NCBI GenBank assembly: GCA_965146665.1
Contig: CBCTHE010000007.1
Location: 62,001 to 126,000 of the forward strand
Length of the DNA stretch: 64,000 nt
Source: Ructibacterium sp965146665
Lineage (GTDB): Bacteria > Bacillota > Clostridia > Monoglobales > Monoglobaceae
Direction of reading: 5' to 3'
Shown here: positions 59,885 to 64,000 of the stretch, piece after piece
How the letters are laid out: each line of letters begins with the position of its first letter
Numbering within the stretch: the stretch's first letter is position 1
Position numbers and translations under genes: made by a program
Notes under the pieces: model-generated
The model's input: the letters and a program-made list of their open reading frames with translations, nothing else
Databases searched by the model: none
What the model was told of the DNA's origin: nothing

Positions 59885-61186
59885 ATGGAAGTTAAGTATT
59901 TGTTAGACATTGCAATCATATTGCTGAGCACCAAACTTTTAGGGCTTTTGACCCGGCGCATCCAGATGCCCCAGGTTGTGGGGGCGCTGCTTGCGGGGCT
60001 GATACTGGGCCCGGCCTGTCTTGGATGGATCGGTGAGACCAGCCTGATCAGCAATGTGGCGGAAATCGGCGTGATTGTGCTGATGTTCAGCGCCGGCCTG
60101 GAAACCGACGTACAGGAGCTGAAAAAATGCGGCGTCGCCTCCGCGGTGATTGCGGTTATGGGTGTAATCGTGCCTCTGCTGGGCGGCTGGGCGCTGACCA
60201 GCTTTTTCAATAAAACCGGGGACCCCATGGCCATGCTCCAGAACATCTTTGTGGGCGTAATCCTGACGGCGACCTCGGTGAGCATATCGGTGGAGACCCT
60301 CAAGGAGCTGGGCAAGCTGTCCACCAAGTCCGGCAACGCCATACTGGGGGCGGCCCTGATTGATGACGTGCTGGGCATCATTGCCCTGACAGTGATCACC
60401 AGCTTTGCGGATTCCTCTGTGAGCATTGCCATGGCGGGCCTGAAGATTCTGGGCTTCTTTGTGTTCTGTATTCTGATCGCTCTGCTGTTTATCAAGGTGG
60501 TGACGCCCTGGCTGAACCGGTATAAGAAGGATTTGCGGCGGTTCCCGGTTCTGGCCTTTGCGTTCTGCCTGCTGATGGCCTATGCCTCAGAGCGGTTTTT
60601 CGGCGTATCTGACATTACGGGCGCCTTTGTGGCCGGACTGATCCTGTCCAACAACCGGCATACCACCTATATGCAGACCCGGTTCGACGCCATTTCCTTC
60701 ATGTTTCTCTCGCCGGTGTTTTTTGCCAGCGTGGGCCTGAAGGTGACGGTCAGCAATATGAACGGTACAATCATCATGTTTATGGTTCTGCTGACCCTTG
60801 TGGCAATTCTCAGCAAGATCATTGGCTGCGGCCTGGGGGCAAAGATGTGCCGGTATACCAATCTGCAGGCCGCGAAAATCGGCATCGGCATGGTATCCCG
60901 GGGCGAGGTGGCCCTGATTGTGGCCACCAAGGGGGCCGCGCTGGGACTGATGGTGCCGGAGTTTTTTGCGCCGGTGATTATCATGGTGGTGGCGACCACC
61001 ATTCTGACGCCGATCTTTCTGAAGCTGATCTACAAATATCAGGCCGTGCATCAGGCGGAGCCCATTGTGGAGAGCGCTCTGGTGGAACGGTTCGAGGAAC
61101 GGGGCTACCTGGAGCACATGACCCAGGAGGCGCTGCGGCAGCACGAGGATATGAAGGAGCAGATCCGTCAGTCAAAAAAGAAGTAG
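59885..61186 (+). CDS. Cation:proton antiporter, CPA2 family
   Basis: 433 residues with about twelve membrane helices. Landmarks are QMPQVVGALLAGLILGP near the N-terminus, the acidic pair in ALIDDVLGII (ND/DD ion site, about residue 160), DITGAFVAGLILS and SRGEVALIVA. It is of the KefB/NapA type exchanging Na+ or K+ for protons. A charged cytoplasmic tail ends the protein; no TrkA-N domain is fused. ATG at 59885 lies 8 bases after AGAGGG. Beside an Rnf pump and a Na+-driven transporter it suggests active sodium cycling. Confidence 0.9.
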   Translation: MEVKYLLDIAIILLSTKLLGLLTRRIQMPQVVGALLAGLILGPACLGWIGETSLISNVAEIGVIVLMFSAGLETDVQELKKCGVASAVIAVMGVIVPLLGGWALTSFFNKTGDPMAMLQNIFVGVILTATSVSISVETLKELGKLSTKSGNAILGAALIDDVLGIIALTVITSFADSSVSIAMAGLKILGFFVFCILIALLFIKVVTPWLNRYKKDLRRFPVLAFAFCLLMAYASERFFGVSDITGAFVAGLILSNNRHTTYMQTRFDAISFMFLSPVFFASVGLKVTVSNMNGTIIMFMVLLTLVAILSKIIGCGLGAKMCRYTNLQAAKIGIGMVSRGEVALIVATKGAALGLMVPEFFAPVIIMVVATTILTPIFLKLIYKYQAVHQAEPIVESALVERFEERGYLEHMTQEALRQHEDMKEQIRQSKKK

Positions 61187-61203
61187 AAAATTGCAGAAAA
61201 GTA

Positions 61204-61232
61204 TTGCCTTTATACCGTGCGCATGATATACT
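61204..61232 (+). promoter_or_regulatory. Promoter of the sodium-dependent transporter gene
   Basis: TTGCCT (61204-61209) and TATACT (61227-61232) are separated by 17 bases, about 95 bases before the start. Confidence 0.65.
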
Positions 61233-61251
61233 TGTGAATAATGAGAATAGA

Positions 61252-61276
61252 GCCGCCTGTCCTTTGGACTGGCGGC
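61252..61276 (+). other. Leader hairpin of the transporter gene
   Basis: GCCGCC-t-GTCC-ttt-GGAC-t-GGCGGC is a near-perfect stem inside the 5' leader with no T run. It may be an mRNA stabiliser or protein-binding site. Confidence 0.45.
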
Positions 61277-61325
61277 CCTGTTGATGTCATAAGCGGAAAT
61301 AAGGCGATTGAGGGAGGAAATGTGT

Positions 61326-62672
61326 ATGCACGAAAGAGGCAATTTTTCCAGTAAGCTGGGCTTTGTACTGGCCGCGGCCGGCTCGGCCGTGGGATTGGGA
61401 AATATCTGGAGGTTCCCGTATTTGGCCGCCAACTACGGCGGTATGTTCCTGCTGACCTATCTGATCCTGGTGGTGACCTTTGGCTTCACGGTCATGCTGA
61501 CCGAGACGGCCATTGGCCGGAAGACAGGCAAAAGCCCCATTGGCGCGTTTGCCGCACTGCGCGAAAAGTACAGCTTTATCGGCTGGATCGCGGTCATTGT
61601 AGTATTTATCATCTTTCCGTATTACAGCGTCATCGGCGGCTGGGTCACCAAATATCTGGCGGTGTTTCTGACCGGGAGCAACCCGTCGGTGGAGCAGAGC
61701 GCCGGATTCTTTAACAGCTACGTCGCACAGCCCTTTGAGCCCGTGATCTGGCAGATCGCCTTTGTGCTGGTCACCGCGGCCGTGGTGGTTCGCGGTGTCA
61801 AGAGGGGAATTGAGGCGGCAAGCCGGGTGCTCATGCCTCTGCTGGTGGTTCTGACCATTGCCATCGCGATCTATTCTGTATGTCTGCCCGGCGCCATGGA
61901 GGGCGTAAAGTATTTTCTGGTGCCGGATCCGAGTAAAATGAGCGTGAACATGGTTCTGGCGGCCATGGGGCAGATGTTTTATTCCATGTCTCTGGCCATG
62001 GGCATCATGATTACATATGGCTCCTATCTCCGCAAGGAGGATGATTTGGAGAAATCCGTGGGCCAGATTGAGATCTTTGACACCGGCATTGCGATCCTTG
62101 CCGGATTCATGGTAATTCCGGCGGTCTTTGCCTTTGGGGGAAGCGAAAACCTGAACCAGGGGCCTGGTCTCATGTTCGTTACTCTGCCGCAGGTTTTTGC
62201 CAATATGCCCTTTGGACGGGTGGTGGGGACAGCCTTCTTCCTGCTGGTCCTGTTTGCGGCCCTGACCTCGTCCATCTCCATTATGGAGGCGCTGGTCTCC
62301 ACCGTATGCGACCAGTTCCGCATGAGCCGCCGGACCGCCTGCGCGGTGATTGCCGCCTGCGGGATTGTCATTGGCCTGGGCCCGTCCCTTGGCTTTGGCG
62401 TATGGCAGGATGTGAAGATCCTGAATATGGATATTCTGTCCTTTATGGACTTTATTACGAACTCTGTGCTGATGCCGGTGGGCGCGCTGCTGACCTGCCT
62501 GTTTGTGGGCTATGTCATAGGGGTGGACACGGTGGAGGATGAGGTGATGCTGTCCTCCAGATTCCGCCGGAGAAAAATGTACCGGGTCATTGTCAAATAT
62601 GTGGCGCCCGTGTTCATTGTGGCCATCCTGATCAGTTCGGTGCTCAACTCGTTCAATATCATAACCCTGTAG
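61326..62672 (+). CDS. Sodium-dependent transporter, NSS/SNF family
   Basis: 448 residues with eleven to twelve membrane helices. The first helix carries the sodium and substrate site AAAGSAVGLGNIWRFPYL, the hallmark of neurotransmitter:sodium symporter relatives; GPGLMFVTLPQVFANMPFG is also typical. Bacterial members import amino acids. ATG at 61326 is 8 bases after AGGGAGGA; ATG at 61320 is closer and less likely. Confidence 0.92.
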   Translation: MHERGNFSSKLGFVLAAAGSAVGLGNIWRFPYLAANYGGMFLLTYLILVVTFGFTVMLTETAIGRKTGKSPIGAFAALREKYSFIGWIAVIVVFIIFPYYSVIGGWVTKYLAVFLTGSNPSVEQSAGFFNSYVAQPFEPVIWQIAFVLVTAAVVVRGVKRGIEAASRVLMPLLVVLTIAIAIYSVCLPGAMEGVKYFLVPDPSKMSVNMVLAAMGQMFYSMSLAMGIMITYGSYLRKEDDLEKSVGQIEIFDTGIAILAGFMVIPAVFAFGGSENLNQGPGLMFVTLPQVFANMPFGRVVGTAFFLLVLFAALTSSISIMEALVSTVCDQFRMSRRTACAVIAACGIVIGLGPSLGFGVWQDVKILNMDILSFMDFITNSVLMPVGALLTCLFVGYVIGVDTVEDEVMLSSRFRRRKMYRVIVKYVAPVFIVAILISSVLNSFNIITL

Positions 62673-62746
62673 ATGAAAACCAAAGGCCGCGGTGTTTTGC
62701 GGGCGATTGGGAAGAATATTTCAAGCAGAGAAAGGATGGGAGCGGA

Positions 62747-63106
62747 ATGAATGTTGGAAAAACAATGTGGGCGATTGCCGACGGCTTTATGAGCAGTACG
62801 AAGAACGGAAATTTTGTGAGCCATGAGGCGGTGTGCGTCCTGAATGTCTCCGGACAAACCGCGCACATCGGTATTACGGTGTACTTTGAGGACGAAGAGC
62901 CTCTGGGCGGTTTCTCGGCGGTCTGCGAAAACAACCGGACCAATCATATCAGGCTGGATCGGATTCAAAACAGCGGGGGCCAGTCCATCCCCTTTGAAAA
63001 GCCGTATGCGCTCATCATTGAGAGCGATGTCCCGGTGGTGGTACAGCACAGCCGGATGGATGTTTCACAGCCGGAAATGACCCTGATGACCACAATGGCA
63101 TTTTAG
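62747..63106 (+). CDS. Sensory rhodopsin transducer (ASRT) family protein
   Basis: 119 residues that align by eye along their whole length to the Anabaena sensory rhodopsin transducer: KTMWAIADGF, FVSHEAVCVLNVSG, ITVYFEDEEPLGGF, NHIRLDRI and VPVVVQHSRMD. The founding protein is a soluble tetramer that binds a microbial rhodopsin. No rhodopsin gene is in the window, and homologues in non-photosynthetic anaerobes are thought to have another ligand, possibly sugars. GGGAG precedes the ATG; a terminator follows five bases after the stop. Confidence 0.88.
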   Translation: MNVGKTMWAIADGFMSSTKNGNFVSHEAVCVLNVSGQTAHIGITVYFEDEEPLGGFSAVCENNRTNHIRLDRIQNSGGQSIPFEKPYALIIESDVPVVVQHSRMDVSQPEMTLMTTMAF

Positions 63107-63110
63107 GTAT

Positions 63111-63150
63111 AAAAAGGCGCCCGGACGGTTTCTGCCGTCCGGACGCCTTT
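63111..63150 (+). terminator. Bidirectional rho-independent terminator
   Basis: AAAAAGGCG-CCCGGACGG and CCGTCCGG-ACGCCTTTT pair around a short loop between convergent genes, so it serves both the ASRT gene and the minus-strand Gx-transporter gene. Confidence 0.85.
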
Positions 63151-63178
63151 TCCCTTTTCCTGATGCGGTCTGTCCGGC

Positions 63179-63703
63179 TCAGGGCTTTCCGGTGCGGAGC
63201 CATTTCATAATTTTCGGGCGGTGCCGGGTGTTCAGGTACCAGACGCAGAGCCCGGTGAAGAGCCCGGTCAGAATACCGGCCGCGAGCAGGGGCGGCAGAT
63301 ACCACAGGACCGAGGCGGTCCGTGTTACGAGTCCGGCGGTGAGAAGCTGGGTGAGGTTGTGGACCGCGGCACCCGCCGCGCTGACCGCCCAGATCTGACG
63401 CTGTCCGCAGAGCCGCACAAGCAGAGTTTCCGCGCCCAGACAGACAAGGCCGCCGGACAGACTGTAGAGCAGAATGCTGGGGTTCCCCACCAGAAAAGCA
63501 CCCAGCAGGGTCCGGGCCAGCAGGATCAGAAACGCGTCCCTGGGACACAGAAACACAAGGGCGAACAGGGTGACGATATTGGCCAGGCCGGGCTTGATGC
63601 CGGGAACCGGAATCAGGGGCGGAAGCTGGGCCTCCAGCACAAAGATGGTAAGGGCCGCGGCGGTCAGAATACCGCAGACGGCCAGACGTTTTGTTGTTTG
63701 CAT
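63179..63703 (-). CDS. Gx transporter family membrane protein
   Basis: 174 residues with five to six membrane helices and the conserved stretch PVPGIKPGLANIVTLFALVF characteristic of the Gx transporter family (formerly heptaprenyl diphosphate synthase component I), an ECF-S-like membrane protein family. AAGGGAGC precedes the ATG at 63703. It directly follows the NusG-II gene; this pair often accompanies ApbE and Rnf or flavin-based electron-transfer genes in Clostridia, and may concern flavin or quinone precursor supply, which is inference. Confidence 0.82.
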   Translation of the reverse strand: MQTTKRLAVCGILTAAALTIFVLEAQLPPLIPVPGIKPGLANIVTLFALVFLCPRDAFLILLARTLLGAFLVGNPSILLYSLSGGLVCLGAETLLVRLCGQRQIWAVSAAGAAVHNLTQLLTAGLVTRTASVLWYLPPLLAAGILTGLFTGLCVWYLNTRHRPKIMKWLRTGKP

Positions 63704-63756
63704 AAAGTATGCTCCCTTCTGCCGTGCCGGCATAAAAGATATGAGAAACTGCCGGA

Positions 63757-64000
63757 TCATTTGCTCACCGCGTCTACCTCTGCTGCCCGGCCGCCGGTGA
63801 TCTTGACCACGACCCGGTTGGGCAGGCAGACAATGGGATAGACGCCGTTTTTGATGGTTCCCTGCCGGACGCAGAGCTGGTCCGGGCAGCTGGCTGATTT
63901 CATGGAGATTTGGCCGGGCTCGGCAAGGAGGATATTTTGGCCGTGTACGGCGTCCAGCGGGATTTCCAGGGGTTCGGTCAGGGCGGAGAGGTCCACGGCG
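63757..64000 (-). CDS. NusG domain II-containing protein, N-terminus cut by window edge
   Basis: The last 80 or so residues are visible. ISMKSASCPDQLCVRQGTI and YPIVCLPNRVVVKITGG are characteristic of the NusG domain II family, with the paired cysteines in SCPDQLC and VCLPN. Members usually carry an N-terminal membrane helix, which would lie to the right of position 64000. It precedes the Gx-transporter gene on the same strand, 53 bases away. Confidence 0.82.
   Translation of the reverse strand, partial: AVDLSALTEPLEIPLDAVHGQNILLAEPGQISMKSASCPDQLCVRQGTIKNGVYPIVCLPNRVVVKITGGRAAEVDAVSK

Overview
The window reads as a chromosomal segment of an anaerobic, Gram-positive-type bacterium of the Clostridia (Firmicutes), probably a fairly high-GC gut or plant-fibre specialist. 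The grounds are sigma-A type promoters (TTGACA-N17-TATACT), S-layer homology (SLH) proteins, a lipoprotein-anchored sugar ABC importer, a WalR/RlmH neighbourhood, an Rnf complex in the order C-D-G-E-A-B, and a butanol-dehydrogenase-like enzyme. No phage, transposase or CRISPR array was seen. Species cannot be named from sequence alone.

Layout. 1-423: a minus-strand promoter, a candidate c-di-GMP-I riboswitch and a terminator point off the left edge; a plus-strand promoter and a structured leader precede a GH106-type rhamnosidase (424-3324). 3325-4793: an AT-rich TetR/methyltransferase cassette with a perfect inverted-repeat operator, beside two tRNA-Ser genes (4852-5083). 5365-7445: M23 peptidase, a WalR-like regulator without its kinase, and rlmH. 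7714-11426: amidohydrolase, SPL-type radical SAM protein and a zinc alcohol dehydrogenase. 11603-14423: a secreted acidic-repeat protein and a two-component system behind a PmrA-box-like direct repeat. 14520-18497: methyltransferase, NAD-dependent epimerase-type protein and phosphoglucomutase.

18795-49922 is the main interest: a pectin/rhamnogalacturonan utilisation island of about 31 kb. The leftward arm encodes an oligogalacturonate lyase (PL22), an unrecognised 833-residue protein, and a GH4 enzyme with the CHEV signature of alpha-galacturonidases. The rightward arm encodes two GH105 unsaturated uronyl hydrolases, an SGNH esterase-like protein, two paralogous secreted beta-helix proteins, an Lpl-type ABC importer (two permeases and a binding lipoprotein, no ATPase), three large secreted or SLH proteins, a membrane-sensor AraC regulator and a GH28 enzyme. 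A plausible scheme is extracellular cutting and binding of pectin by beta-helix and SLH proteins, import of oligomers, then intracellular GH105, PL22, GH28, GH4 and GH106 breakdown to monosaccharides.

50192-52530: an ECF sigma factor, its membrane anti-sigma protein and a secreted protein that shares the anti-sigma C-terminal domain. 52774-57867: the complete rnfCDGEAB operon (ferredoxin:NAD oxidoreductase ion pump). 58156-64000: zinc-ribbon protein, iron alcohol dehydrogenase, CPA2 antiporter, sodium-dependent NSS transporter, an orphan homologue of the Anabaena sensory rhodopsin transducer, and a Gx-transporter/NusG-II pair cut by the right edge.
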